A DNA stretch of 64,000 nt, from the NCBI RefSeq assembly GCF_014217835.1, contig NZ_CP055263.1, positions 5,583,501 to 5,647,500 on the forward strand, given 5' to 3'. The first letter of the stretch is position 1; the number at the start of each line of letters is the position of its first letter. A program made the position numbers and the translations under genes. This DNA comes from Metabacillus sp. KUDC1714. Lineage in GTDB: Bacteria > Bacillota > Bacilli > Bacillales > Bacillaceae. Shown in pieces: positions 36,246 through 44,924 of this stretch. Below the pieces are notes generated by a model. That model saw nothing but the letters and a program-made list of their open reading frames with translations. It was not told where the DNA came from and ran no database searches.

Positions 36246-38522
36246 TTATTCCTTAATAGCAAGTTTTGTAAGAAGCAGATACGTATCTTTTTTGATTGAA
36301 TTTGAGATGCTTTCAGTCCCAATGCAAGAAGGACAGCCATTGTGACATGGGCAATTTGACAGTAAATTGAGCGCTTCTAATAGGACAGAATTCATTGTTT
36401 CGTAAATTTTCTTTGCTAATCCCACGCCTCCTGGGTATCGATCATATAAAAAAATAGTTGGTTTATTATTGTGGACCGCTTTGATTTGAGCAACAACGTG
36501 CAGGTCAGACGGATCGCACATTACTTTTAATGGTGCTACATGCTGAAGTACATGTGCTACTCCAATCAATGATTCTTCTAGACGTTTTTCTGACATATCT
36601 TCTTTATTAAATGAATGTATACTTATCCACGCTGCATTTGTATGGAGTTCTTCTTCTGGAAGATGGATAGGACCTGAACCGATATTTTCATGAGTATCAA
36701 ATTTTATTTTTTTAAAAATCGTTGCCATCGCTTGAACGGTTACATCGCCAAATCCATACCCAGCACTTTCTTTCTCTATGAGCATGTCTTCTTCTAAAAC
36801 CTTAAGTTGTACAGCCAAATTTGCATCTGTAAAATAGTCAACATCCACTTCCCTTACAAATGCTTTTTTCTCCTCCCAATCAAGCTTTTCCACTTGAAAT
36901 TGCACCCCTTGATGTAAATAAATCGCTTCATCGTGTAAAAGAGTCATCGCACTAAATCGATCCATTTCCCCAATCACCTTTACACTCGCAATATCAGATT
37001 GATCGATAATTATGACATTTTCCTGAGAAGCTGAACGAAGGCTAATGTTATGCGCTGGGAAGGAATCATTCATCCAATGGTATGTGTTGTCGTTATAATA
37101 TAGGACCCGTTCCTCTGCTAAAAATTGTAATATATCTTCTAATTCAAGTCCGTCAAATGTATCACCATTTTTAAAAGGAAGCTCAAAAGCTGCACATTTC
37201 AAATGGTCTACAAGGACGACGAGATTGTCTGGATTTATGATAGCTGTTTCAGGATTTTGTTCAAAGAAATAATTAGGATTTTGAATAATATATTGATCTA
37301 GTGGACTAGAGCTCGCAACCATTATTATCACTGCTTCCCCTTGTCTTCTTCCTGCTCTACCTGCTTGCTGCCATGCACTAGCAATTGTTCCAGGATAACC
37401 AGTCATGATACAAACTTGCAACCTACCGATATCAACCCCTAGTTCAAGTGCGTTTGTACTAACAACGCCTAACACGTCTCCGTTTCTCAGACCTTGTTCA
37501 ATCTCTCTTCTTTGTTTTGGTAAATATCCTCCACGATATCCACGAATTGACTTTTGTTTTAGTTCGTTTTTTATAAGTTCTTGCAAATACGTTAATATGA
37601 TCTCCACTCGTACTCGACTTCGAGCAAAAACGATCGTCTGGATTTTATTTTTTAAAAAATGCCCTGCAAGCCTTCTCACTTCAAGCGTTGCACTTTTCCT
37701 TATATTTAACGGCTTGTTCACAATTGGTGGATTATAAAAAATAAAATGCTTTTTACTTGATGGGGCCCCATTTTTAGAAATGAGCTCCATCTCCTTACCT
37801 GTCAGTGTCTCAGCTAATTCCTTAGGATTTGCTATTGTTGCAGATGTACATATAAATTGCGGGTTACTTCCATAAAATTGACAAATTCGTTTAAGGCGTC
37901 TTATAACATTGGCAACATGGCTGCCAAATATTCCACGATAAATATGAAGCTCATCAATTACGATATATTTTAGGTTTTCAAAAAGAGATACCCATTTCGT
38001 ATGATGTGGTAAAATCGCTGAATGCAGCATATCTGGATTCGTAATAACGATATGTCCTGCCTTTCTAACCTTCTGTCGAATTGCGGGTGACGTGTCACCA
38101 TCATATGTATAGGAATTCAACCCGACACACATTTCAGTTATAATCTCATTTAATTCCGATTTTTGATCCTGTGCAAGTGCCTTTGTCGGAAAAAGATATA
38201 ATGCTCTACTTGATTCATCATTTAAAATTTTTTGCAAGACGGGAAGATTATAACACAACGTTTTTCCTGATGCGGTAGGTGTGACAGCAACAAAGTTTGA
38301 GCCTTTATTCGCAAATTGATAGGCCTCATGTTGATGTGTATACAATTCTGAAATTCCTCTGTTTTGCAAGGCTGTTTTTAAGCGTATATCTATATCATCA
38401 GGCAAATCAACCGCTTCCGCCTCTTTAGATGGGATCGTATGCCAGTGAACAATTTGTTCACAAAATTCTTTTTCTTGTTTTAAAGCATGAAGAAGACTTG
38501 TTAACGATTTTCTAAATTCCAT
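36246..38522 (-). CDS. mrfA: DEAD/DEAH helicase with DUF1998 zinc domain, YprA (MrfA)
   Basis: A 758-residue superfamily 2 helicase. Motif I TPTASGKTLC (about 80), motif II IDELH (about 190), motif VI QAGRAGRRQGEA; the C-terminal DUF1998 has four zinc-binding Cys in CPCHNGCPSCIG. MrfA translocates 3'-5' and acts with the nuclease MrfB in mitomycin repair. Full family length. Operon mrfA-mrfB. Confidence 0.94.
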   Translation of the reverse strand: MEFRKSLTSLLHALKQEKEFCEQIVHWHTIPSKEAEAVDLPDDIDIRLKTALQNRGISELYTHQHEAYQFANKGSNFVAVTPTASGKTLCYNLPVLQKILNDESSRALYLFPTKALAQDQKSELNEIITEMCVGLNSYTYDGDTSPAIRQKVRKAGHIVITNPDMLHSAILPHHTKWVSLFENLKYIVIDELHIYRGIFGSHVANVIRRLKRICQFYGSNPQFICTSATIANPKELAETLTGKEMELISKNGAPSSKKHFIFYNPPIVNKPLNIRKSATLEVRRLAGHFLKNKIQTIVFARSRVRVEIILTYLQELIKNELKQKSIRGYRGGYLPKQRREIEQGLRNGDVLGVVSTNALELGVDIGRLQVCIMTGYPGTIASAWQQAGRAGRRQGEAVIIMVASSSPLDQYIIQNPNYFFEQNPETAIINPDNLVVLVDHLKCAAFELPFKNGDTFDGLELEDILQFLAEERVLYYNDNTYHWMNDSFPAHNISLRSASQENVIIIDQSDIASVKVIGEMDRFSAMTLLHDEAIYLHQGVQFQVEKLDWEEKKAFVREVDVDYFTDANLAVQLKVLEEDMLIEKESAGYGFGDVTVQAMATIFKKIKFDTHENIGSGPIHLPEEELHTNAAWISIHSFNKEDMSEKRLEESLIGVAHVLQHVAPLKVMCDPSDLHVVAQIKAVHNNKPTIFLYDRYPGGVGLAKKIYETMNSVLLEALNLLSNCPCHNGCPSCIGTESISNSIKKDTYLLLTKLAIKE

Positions 38523-38665
38523 TTTATTTCCACCTCTATCTTCATCCTACACAAATGTGGATGTTCAGTTCCTATTTTACCGAATAAATGTTCGCAAATA
38601 AATAAAAAGCAGAAATATTTTCTGCTTTGAATAAAAACTATTTTTATTTAATGTGTAAATATGAA

Positions 38666-39163
38666 TTACTTAACTTTTACATCTAGTATATTTGAGGTTC
38701 CTTTTATTACCTTTCCTGATGAAACTTTTGTGATGTTTTCTAGAATATCTGAGTTCGTGATAACGATTGGCGTAATTGTGCTTGCGGCTTTCTCCCTTAT
38801 CAAGGAAAGATCAGCGGTAATTAATGGATCACCCACTTTTACCTTTTGACCTTCTTTAACATGAACATCAAAGCCATCTCCATTCATACTAACTGTTTCA
38901 AGCCCAATATGTATTAGTAGCTCTAATCCTGTTTGCGAACGCAGTCCAATAGCATGTTTTGTGTGAAAGACTTGAATAACTTGTCCATCAATAGGAGCTA
39001 CAATAACGCCTTCTGTTGGCTCAATCGCCATCCCTTCCCCCATCAATTTTTGAGAAAATACAGGATCCGGTACCTCTTCTATATCTAACAATTTTCCAGT
39101 TAAAGGGGCAAAAATTGATTCTTTAGTCACTTTTTCTTTTTTTCCAAATAATGATTTTAACAT
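38666..39163 (-). CDS. ypqE: PTS glucose-type EIIA component YpqE
   Basis: A 165-residue stand-alone EIIA-Glc domain. Both active-site histidines are present: the assisting His in FHTKHAIGL and the phospho-accepting His in LLIHIGLETVSM (about 83-94). It takes phosphate from HPr and passes it to an EIIB; in B. subtilis such domains serve several EIIBC transporters. ATG 39163 follows GAGGAGG; 15 upstream codons are dropped. Together with ptsH it is a scattered PTS gene. Confidence 0.93.
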   Translation of the reverse strand: MLKSLFGKKEKVTKESIFAPLTGKLLDIEEVPDPVFSQKLMGEGMAIEPTEGVIVAPIDGQVIQVFHTKHAIGLRSQTGLELLIHIGLETVSMNGDGFDVHVKEGQKVKVGDPLITADLSLIREKAASTITPIVITNSDILENITKVSSGKVIKGTSNILDVKVK

Positions 39164-39328
39164 AAAAATCCTCCTCTTTGCTTTTATATTTACTTCCAGT
39201 ATATTCAAAACGTTATGAACAACGGAATGATTTACCTAAACAAAATATCTTATATCTAAATACCATAAACCTTTTTTCAAACTCTTCATATAATAATTTG
39301 TAATTTATATTATGTAGGGTGGGTTAAA

Positions 39329-39805
39329 ATGAGAAAAAAGGATAATTTGGTTAATAAAAATAAGGTGCAACCAATAGAACAGATAGACTTTTTCCAAATT
39401 GTTGATCAGTTTTTTCGCACAGAGCCATTAAAGCAATTTATGAATGAATTTGATACAATGCTTACTGATTCATTTCCCTATCACCATATTCATGTTAACA
39501 CATATGAAACAGATAAAAATTGTATAGTAGAATTAAAAATTCCTCCCGTTAAAAAAGAACAAGTTAGACTTGAGCTATTTGACCAATATTTAACGATTTC
39601 TATCACGAATCGCGAAGAAATTAAAGAATTTAATGAAAAGTCATCTACATTTAGAAATTATACATCACTTGATAGCTTATCAAGAACAATTCTACTACCT
39701 TATCCTGTTAAAGAAAATGATATTAAAACAACTTTTAAAAAAGATTCCCTAATTGTTACAATACCCAAAAAATCAGAACACTTTTATATAGAAGATGATT
39801 TATAA
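39329..39805 (+). CDS. Hsp20/alpha-crystallin family protein
   Basis: A 158-residue small heat-shock-like protein. The crystallin domain starts near residue 55 (HVNTYETDKNCIVELKIPPV) and ends with SRTILLPYPVKENDIKTTFKKDSL followed by IVTIPK; the usual I-x-I/V tail is not obvious. Some Bacillus Hsp20 relatives (CotM, CotP) are spore coat proteins, and the sporulation context makes that possible. It is divergent from ypqE, where B. subtilis has ypqA; I cannot confirm equivalence. Confidence 0.8.
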   Translation: MRKKDNLVNKNKVQPIEQIDFFQIVDQFFRTEPLKQFMNEFDTMLTDSFPYHHIHVNTYETDKNCIVELKIPPVKKEQVRLELFDQYLTISITNREEIKEFNEKSSTFRNYTSLDSLSRTILLPYPVKENDIKTTFKKDSLIVTIPKKSEHFYIEDDL

Positions 39806-39839
39806 AAATTTTACTATAACATAATGTTAATACAGTGAA

Positions 39840-39868
39840 AAGGTCAGACACTCCCTGAGTCTGACCTT
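39840..39868. terminator. Bidirectional terminator hsp20 / 41-aa gene
   Basis: AAGGTCAGAC, 9-nt loop, GTCTGACCTT; the right arm overlaps the stop of the minus-strand gene. Confidence 0.85.
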
Positions 39869-39992
39869 AACTGTTTTTATGTGATTTACCACCATACTTA
39901 GGGTTTTCTTCTGGTGTTGGATCGTTCGCTAAATCTTTTGCAGAAGCTGTTACCTCGTTTTTTCTTGATTGTTTACGTTTTATTCTCACCAT
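39867..39992 (-). CDS. Small basic hydrophilic protein, 41 residues
   Basis: Reads MVRIKRKQSRKNEV at the start and PTPEENPKYGGKSHKNS at the end. GAGGTG lies 8 nt before ATG and a terminator overlaps the stop. Size, lack of hydrophobic residues and Lys/Asn richness recall minor SASPs; I do not recognise the family. Confidence 0.55.
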   Translation of the reverse strand: MVRIKRKQSRKNEVTASAKDLANDPTPEENPKYGGKSHKNS

Positions 39993-40114
39993 TTTTATCA
40001 CCTCTTAACTTTACTATTACACATTAAGAAAAATCTATGACGATAAAAAAATCCAAATTTTGACGTGAGAGAAATCCTCTTTACTTCAAACACTAAAGCA
40101 TGGAGGTGTAAAAA

Positions 40115-40300
40115 ATGGACAAAAAGAAATCAGATCTGCCTGACTTCGATGAGTTAAACGATCGTGTTATCGCAGAACCAACTTCATCCCCAACTCTCGT
40201 AATCAAAACAAATTTAGATAGCAAAAATATTAGTAAAGATAATCCTTATTCAAAAACGTCTGAAACTTCAACAGAATTCAAAAACTTTTTTAAGGACTGA
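40115..40300 (+). CDS. Hypothetical 61-residue protein upstream of csgA
   Basis: An acidic/hydrophilic protein (MDKKKSDLPDFDELNDRVI.., tail EFKNFFKD). GGAGGTG lies 7 nt before ATG. It ends 5 nt before csgA, so the two form an operon. In B. subtilis csgA is adjacent to ybxH, a small protein of similar size; equivalence is plausible but unproven. Confidence 0.65.
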   Translation: MDKKKSDLPDFDELNDRVIAEPTSSPTLVIKTNLDSKNISKDNPYSKTSETSTEFKNFFKD

Positions 40301-40305
40301 TTACC

Positions 40306-40554
40306 ATGGATTTTACATTAGGATATTTAACAGAAGCAATTTCAAATTATGATAGTAGCTCAGTAGCTAAAAGAATTAGCTTAAAATTAGAAAAAGGACA
40401 ATTTAAAACTGAAAGAGACTTAGTGTTAACACTGGATGAAGATGAGATTCAATTTCTAAACAATGTTTTACCTGATGAAATTAAATATGCATTTAATGAA
40501 CAAGATTTTATTAGGGGCAACCAATTAAATGAGGTTTATGAATTGTTGATTTAA
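40306..40554 (+). CDS. csgA: Sporulation-specific protein CsgA-like
   Basis: An 82-residue acidic helical protein. The opening MDFTLGYLTEAISN and the ending QLNEVYELLI, with EDEIQFLNNVLPDEIKYA in the middle, match my memory of B. subtilis CsgA, a sigma-G-dependent forespore protein. The ribosome site must lie within the end of the upstream gene (AAGGACTGATTACC before ATG). This is not the csgA locus position of B. subtilis. Confidence 0.75.
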   Translation: MDFTLGYLTEAISNYDSSSVAKRISLKLEKGQFKTERDLVLTLDEDEIQFLNNVLPDEIKYAFNEQDFIRGNQLNEVYELLI

Positions 40555-40614
40555 GTTGTTTTCATATAGCATAAATTTAATTGTTGAAAATGTACCCGAG
40601 GGAGAGAAATTCAA

Positions 40615-40875
40615 ATGAATAGAAACAGTAATCACTACATTAATATCAAATTCCAAACTGGTGCTATTGATAAGGAAGGCGTCAATGGGTGTCAAGTTGA
40701 AGACGTAATAAGTGTACTTGTTGAAAAACTAAAATCACACCAAAATGGTGATTTTGCCTGTCCAGAAAATTCTTTGGCAATCTCAAATTTACAAAGTGCA
40801 AACTTTGCACTACGTGTAAGGAAAGAACGATTGGAAGAGAAAAATCAAGGGAATGAATATGTTGAAACTTTTTAG
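40615..40875 (+). CDS. Tad1/Acb2-like (cyclic-nucleotide sponge family) protein
   Basis: An 86-residue protein. INIKFQTGAIDKEGVNGCQV (10-29) is a beta-rich lead followed by helix DVISVLVEKLKSHQ, the loop NGDFACPEN (44-52) and a long helix to the end. This is the layout of phage Tad1/Acb2-hairpin proteins, whose consensus as I recall it is GVNG..ED..DVLI.RL.GFQ.G.FAC.EN..A...L..A...L..R...R. Those proteins bind and sequester cyclic nucleotides made by Thoeris or CBASS defence. Asn52 and Arg69 fall at ligand-contacting positions reported for Tad1; His42 replaces the usual Phe. No phage genes flank it. Its end overlaps the next ORF by 17 nt. Assigned from memory. Confidence 0.6.
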   Translation: MNRNSNHYINIKFQTGAIDKEGVNGCQVEDVISVLVEKLKSHQNGDFACPENSLAISNLQSANFALRVRKERLEEKNQGNEYVETF

Positions 40876-40996
40876 CACAAAAAAATACTCGAATACTAAT
40901 GTGGATGAAGTTAAACGTTTAAACGCTCAATCAGGATTATCTTATAATGAAGTGAAACAACTACTTGCTACACATTTAAAGAAAGAGCAAAAATGA
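40859..40996 (+). CDS. Small protein with gamma-SASP-like N-terminus
   Basis: A 45-residue protein starting inside the end of the Tad1-like gene in another frame (ATG 40859). Residues 10-25, YSNTNVDEVKRLNAQS, resemble the repeat start of gamma-type SASPs (SETNVQEVKKQNAQS), but the rest (LSYNEVKQLLATHLKKEQK) is a helix without the TEFA motif. GGGAATGAA is a poor ribosome site, so coupling to the upstream gene is needed. Real but uncertain in role. Confidence 0.5.
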   Translation: MLKLFSTKKYSNTNVDEVKRLNAQSGLSYNEVKQLLATHLKKEQK

Positions 40997-41023
40997 GGTC
41001 TCCCTCGTATTTGCTCTTTTCTT

Positions 41024-41485
41024 TTATTTAAACATTGAGGTAACCCCTTTAAATAGCCCTCCCATCTGATTTACAGCACTCATCATTTGTCCTGCTGTAT
41101 CCATCATTTTGTTAATATCTAATTGACCATCAGATTTTTTAAATTGTGAAATAACAGTCTGAAAACCTGTTGGCTGTTGCTTAAAGTTTGGTACTGGCTT
41201 AGGATATGGTGTTGGATATTGCGAGTTCATATACTGTCCATTTAACATACTATTGTTCCCATTTCCATAAAATGGTTGATAAGGATTTTGAAACTGTGGT
41301 TGGTATTGTTGCTGATAGGGTTGATAATACGGGTTTTGATATTGTTGCTGATACGTTGAAGTATTCATATTTTGGCCATTTTGAAAATCAGATGTCTGTT
41401 GCTCCAAAAAAGGAAAAGTCTGAACTGGTGGATAGTATGGACTTTCTCTTCTTCTCCTTCTTTGAAAAGCATGTTGTTGATTCAT
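41024..41485 (-). CDS. yppG: YppG-like protein, Gln/Tyr/Pro-rich (probable spore coat)
   Basis: A 153-residue low-complexity protein: RRRRR near the N-terminus, then [22 protein letters not shown] repeats (about 45-85) and a helical C-terminal domain [21 protein letters not shown]. The same architecture and place as B. subtilis YppG, which is sporulation-linked. ATG 41485 follows GGAGGAGG. Convergent with the csgA cluster. Confidence 0.75.
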   Translation of the reverse strand: MNQQHAFQRRRRRESPYYPPVQTFPFLEQQTSDFQNGQNMNTSTYQQQYQNPYYQPYQQQYQPQFQNPYQPFYGNGNNSMLNGQYMNSQYPTPYPKPVPNFKQQPTGFQTVISQFKKSDGQLDINKMMDTAGQMMSAVNQMGGLFKGVTSMFK

Positions 41486-41626
41486 CAAAAATTCCTCCTC
41501 CCATTGATCGAATCCTAGTTGTTCTTACTATATGAATAAAATGCCTATTGGGTGAAACAAAATTCAATACATGAATATTGCTTGATTTGCTCATATTAGA
41601 AGGGAACACATTAAGGGGGGATTATC

Positions 41627-41791
41627 TTGGCAAGAGGGAAACATTTTAACCATAAAGAAAGAGGACATGATCCTACAATTCCAAAACATGGACAAGAAGT
41701 TTCTGCTAAGGAAACTGAACATTTAGCATATGCTATTGAACCAGTCGCAAGTGAAGATCAAGATCCAGTTAGTATTAAGACAGAAAAGTAA
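41627..41791 (+). CDS. Small hydrophilic protein, 54 residues
   Basis: TTG 41627 lies about 8 nt after AAGGGGGG. The protein begins MARGKHFNHKERGHDPTIPK and becomes acidic (EPVASEDQDPVSIKTEK). No membrane segment or Cys. It resembles other minor spore-core proteins in composition. Not recognised. Directly followed by repeat B2. Confidence 0.55.
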   Translation: MARGKHFNHKERGHDPTIPKHGQEVSAKETEHLAYAIEPVASEDQDPVSIKTEK

Positions 41792-41797
41792 TGTACA

Positions 41798-41920
41798 GAA
41801 GCGCAAACACCTGTTTAGCTACGTATAACTAAGAGAGACAGCGATTCAAAGTTGACTTAGCGTAAAAGGATTGTGAAGTTCACTAGTCGTTGGGCGCTTG
41901 AGCTGGATGTTAAGTGTTAT
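41798..41920 (+). repeat. Dispersed repeat family B, copy 2 (diverged)
   Basis: Ends GAAGCGCAAACACCTG and TGGGCGCTTGAGCTGGATGT match copy 3 (AAAGCGCAAGCGCCTTG / TAGGCGCTGGAGCTGGATGT); the interior is unrelated or badly decayed. Confidence 0.6.
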
Positions 41921-41968
41921 CAACAGTACAGAAATTTTATTTTATATGAACGTAAATAAGGGACTGCT

Positions 41969-42334
41969 CTAGTCAGTCCCTACTTCAATCTCTGTCAGAA
42001 TACTATCAATGATATATTCCACAGAATTATGGAGATTATGAAATCTTTGATTATTTACATCCTTATAAAATGACTGTAGGACAATCTGCTCAATATTATC
42101 AATAGTTGATTCAATTTGTGAAAGATGGATATATTTAGGTTTATGTTCCTTTACCCAAGCCTCTGCTAACGGCTTCCACATAGTTGCTTGTTTCATAACC
42201 ATCTCAAATGCTGGCTTTACCTCATTATAAAAAAGCGATTCAGTTTTTTCTGGTTTTTGCTTTATTTTTTCAAATCTAACCTTACAATCATTTAAAAGCT
42301 GCAGAAGCTCTTTTGAAAACATGATTAATTCCAT
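41969..42334 (-). CDS. yppE: YppE-like protein (DUF1798)
   Basis: A 121-residue all-helical cytoplasmic protein. The middle WKPLAEAWVKEHKPKYIHLSQI and the C-terminal LQSFYKDVNNQRFHNLHNSV follow B. subtilis YppE (RRPKYVHKEQIE, LQSYVHHIHKKRF). Function unknown. GAGGTGAGC precedes ATG 42334. Confidence 0.8.
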   Translation of the reverse strand: MELIMFSKELLQLLNDCKVRFEKIKQKPEKTESLFYNEVKPAFEMVMKQATMWKPLAEAWVKEHKPKYIHLSQIESTIDNIEQIVLQSFYKDVNNQRFHNLHNSVEYIIDSILTEIEVGTD

Positions 42335-42389
42335 TTAAAGCTCACCTCTGCACTTATCATACCAAATCAGTTAAAATAACGCACATTAC

Positions 42390-42650
42390 TTAAATATTTG
42401 TTGCTACAAAAGGAAAGCAGGAAGCATGAGACTGATAACTATCATTCTTTAGTTGTGTTTCTTTTTCAATGCTTAAACAAGAAATTAGTTCAGTTAGCTG
42501 CAGATCAATACGACTAGCATCCTCCCGCAATTTAATCTCCATTTTATTAGTTGAAACCTTAGCTATAAATACTTCCTCAAGTGCCATAAGCTCTTGTTCT
42601 AATTCTGCTAATTTTCCTTCAATTACACTCTTATCAATGATATTTTTCAA
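42390..42650 (-). CDS. Hypothetical 86-residue coiled-coil protein (yppD position)
   Basis: TTG start after GAGGAGGG. Residues 8-60 are heptad-like helix (KLAELEQELMALEEVFIAKV.. IKLREDASRIDLQLTELIS). Two Cys lie in the C-terminal part. It sits where B. subtilis has yppD/yppF; I could not confirm similarity. Confidence 0.6.
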   Translation of the reverse strand: MKNIIDKSVIEGKLAELEQELMALEEVFIAKVSTNKMEIKLREDASRIDLQLTELISCLSIEKETQLKNDSYQSHASCFPFVATNI

Positions 42651-42827
42651 CGTTCTCCCTCCTCTTCCTGTTAATTAATTCGCTGAATATTTATGACTAC
42701 CTTCATGCTTGACAAAACTAGTTTCTATTCGTCAAAGAAAATGAAAATGTACATCCTTCGACATCTATGTTCGACCTGCATGGAAACAAATACGTTAGTA
42801 AAGACTACTTAATAGGAGGTGCTAACT

Positions 42828-42926
42828 ATGGCTAAAAAACCAAAAGGTAAACAACAATCTGTAGAAGAAAAAGCACGTAATACAGGAGATAAAAAGCTGG
42901 ATGGCCCTAACCGACCTTCAACGTAA
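42828..42926 (+). CDS. sspM: Small acid-soluble spore protein SspM
   Basis: A 32-residue protein: MAKKPKGKQQSVEEKARNTG then DKKLDGPNRPST. The ending DKKLGGPNRPST is that of B. subtilis SspM, a minor forespore protein. AGGAGG lies 8 nt before ATG. Its place near yppE and yppC is conserved. Confidence 0.9.
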   Translation: MAKKPKGKQQSVEEKARNTGDKKLDGPNRPST

Positions 42927-42964
42927 AGGGTATAGGGTATTTAAAACTATTTCACCAATGAAAC

Positions 42965-42995
42965 GAAAGCAAGGACTACCGTCCTTGCTTTCTTT
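42965..42995. terminator. Bidirectional terminator sspM / yppC
   Basis: GAAAGCAAGGAC, TACC, GTCCTTGCTTTC: a perfect 12-bp stem between convergent genes, touching the yppC stop. Confidence 0.9.
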
Positions 42996-43977
42996 ATCCA
43001 TTTCTCCAATACTCTTGAAGTAATGTTAGTAAATGTAATTGATCTTGCTTATGTCTAAACCAATTAGTTAGTTCATAGTTTTTCGGGATTTTGGGCTCTT
43101 TAAACCACTTTTTTGAATTTTGACCATGAAACCAATCTTGTTTTTTTTCGTCTATACTATGTGAAACCATTGGATATGCTGTTCGTAATAAGGGTGTTTC
43201 CCTTTTAATTTTTTCGGGAAAGGTTTGTTCATAATCATATCTTGAACCAGTGTGTGGAACAGACCTGGAAAAAGTCAAAAATTGTTCATATAAACCAGCG
43301 GAGAATAGTAACCAAGCCAATCGCTTACCAAGTTCAATCCTATTTGTCAGATTATTAAAGTTATAAACAGAAAAACCAAAAAGTTCTCCACTTAAGGTTG
43401 GGAAAATAACTGTACTAAAGTGCAACATATCTTGAATTTTATAAGGATTCTTTTTAAAAACTAAGCTCTTATACTGTTTATTATTTATTACAGGAACTTG
43501 AATTACATTTTGCTCATTAATAATAAGTGCAGTTAATAATCGATTTGTTTGTTTATTACACCAAAAATAATTCCATTCTTTTAACATAAATTGAGATACC
43601 TGAAAAAAATCGAATAAATAAAAAAGTGGCTTATTTAACTTTTTTGACCACTCATAAAGTAAGAGTTGAGGGTATGCATCTTGAAAAATTGTCCAATTTG
43701 CTCGTTCATATATCATAAAAAGCAAAGATCTCTGGTCCATACCTAATGCTTTACGGAACCATTCCCCCTGCAGGTCTGTCATGCTCCAGCCTGCATTTCT
43801 AGAAACCATACTCGCAAGGTATGACCATTTAATTTCTGGATGAAGTTCATAAAAGTCTTGATATGCTTTTGTTCTAGATATATTGTCGTAATTTTTTTTT
43901 CTTGTCGTATTAACTATAGATGTGATGATTTCTTGATCACTAATGCTATTTTTCGCTAATGGTTTGCTGTTAATCAT
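42994..43977 (-). CDS. yppC: YppC-like protein (DUF2515)
   Basis: A 327-residue protein typical of DUF2515: NTTRKKNYDNISRTKAYQDF (about 23-42), VSRNAGWSMTDL, MIYERANWTIFQDAYPQLL, and FSRSVPHTGSRYDYE late. No signal peptide; role unknown. Located next to the divergent recU-ponA pair, as in B. subtilis. Confidence 0.88.
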   Translation of the reverse strand: MINSKPLAKNSISDQEIITSIVNTTRKKNYDNISRTKAYQDFYELHPEIKWSYLASMVSRNAGWSMTDLQGEWFRKALGMDQRSLLFMIYERANWTIFQDAYPQLLLYEWSKKLNKPLFYLFDFFQVSQFMLKEWNYFWCNKQTNRLLTALIINEQNVIQVPVINNKQYKSLVFKKNPYKIQDMLHFSTVIFPTLSGELFGFSVYNFNNLTNRIELGKRLAWLLFSAGLYEQFLTFSRSVPHTGSRYDYEQTFPEKIKRETPLLRTAYPMVSHSIDEKKQDWFHGQNSKKWFKEPKIPKNYELTNWFRHKQDQLHLLTLLQEYWRNG

Positions 43978-44256
43978 TGTCCCACCTCTAATAAAACAAA
44001 TTAAAAATATGCCAAGCCATGTTCAATTAAGAAGAAATAGCTTATTCTATACTCTGTGCCTGAGATCAGTTATATTATTTAACAGCTTAAAGAAATTTTC
44101 ACGAAATAGTAAGCGGATATTTCTCCCTTACCGTTATACAAATTATCGTCTCCTAAACGTTTAGAATGTACACATTAACAAAATTGAAACTTTTTTAACA
44201 AACATTTCTTGATATTTTTGGTATGATAGGTAGTAGTTTCGATGAGGAGGTCAAGT

Positions 44257-44850
44257 ATGATTTTTCGTTACCCTAACGGAAAGCCTTATGAACCAAAGGA
44301 ACAATTCGTACATAAAAAACAGCAAACGATCACTTATAGCAATCGCGGGATGACACTTGAGGAAGATTTAAATGAAACAAACAAATACTATCTTGAAAGC
44401 AAACTAGCTGTTATACATAAAAAGCCAACACCTGTCCAAATCGTTAATGTTGACTACCCTAGAAGAAGTGCAGCAGTGATCAAAGAGGCTTATTTTAAAC
44501 AGAGCTCAACAACAGATTATAATGGGATTTATCGTGGTAAGTACGTTGATTTCGAAGCAAAGGAAACAAAAAATAAAACATCATTTCCTTTACAAAATTT
44601 CCATGCTCACCAAATTGATCATATGAGAAATATTGTTGAACAAGGTGGGATATGCTTTGTTATTTTGTCAGCATTTAATGAATTTTATTATTTAGAGGCA
44701 CAAAACCTGTTAACCTTTTGGAACCGTCAAGAAACTGGAGGAAGAAAGTCAATTACACATGATGAATTAAATGAACATGGGCATAAAATCCCTTTAGGAT
44801 ATCAAGCAAGGATTGACTATCTAAAAATTATAGATAAACTATATTTTTAA
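44257..44850 (+). CDS. recU: Holliday junction resolvase RecU
   Basis: A 197-residue resolvase that cuts four-way junctions in recombinational repair and chromosome segregation. The conserved core is [19 protein letters not shown] (about 29-47), VDYPRRS, the catalytic region [18 protein letters not shown] (Asp, Glu, Lys near 100-110) and [14 protein letters not shown] 44257 follows GAGGAGG by 5 nt. ponA starts 74 nt downstream; the recU-ponA operon is conserved. Confidence 0.96.
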   Translation: MIFRYPNGKPYEPKEQFVHKKQQTITYSNRGMTLEEDLNETNKYYLESKLAVIHKKPTPVQIVNVDYPRRSAAVIKEAYFKQSSTTDYNGIYRGKYVDFEAKETKNKTSFPLQNFHAHQIDHMRNIVEQGGICFVILSAFNEFYYLEAQNLLTFWNRQETGGRKSITHDELNEHGHKIPLGYQARIDYLKIIDKLYF

Positions 44851-44924
44851 GATAAATTCAAATATGAATCGTTACTTATAATAACGCTTTTAATGAAAGC
44901 CTATTATGAAAGGTTGGTAGTAAA

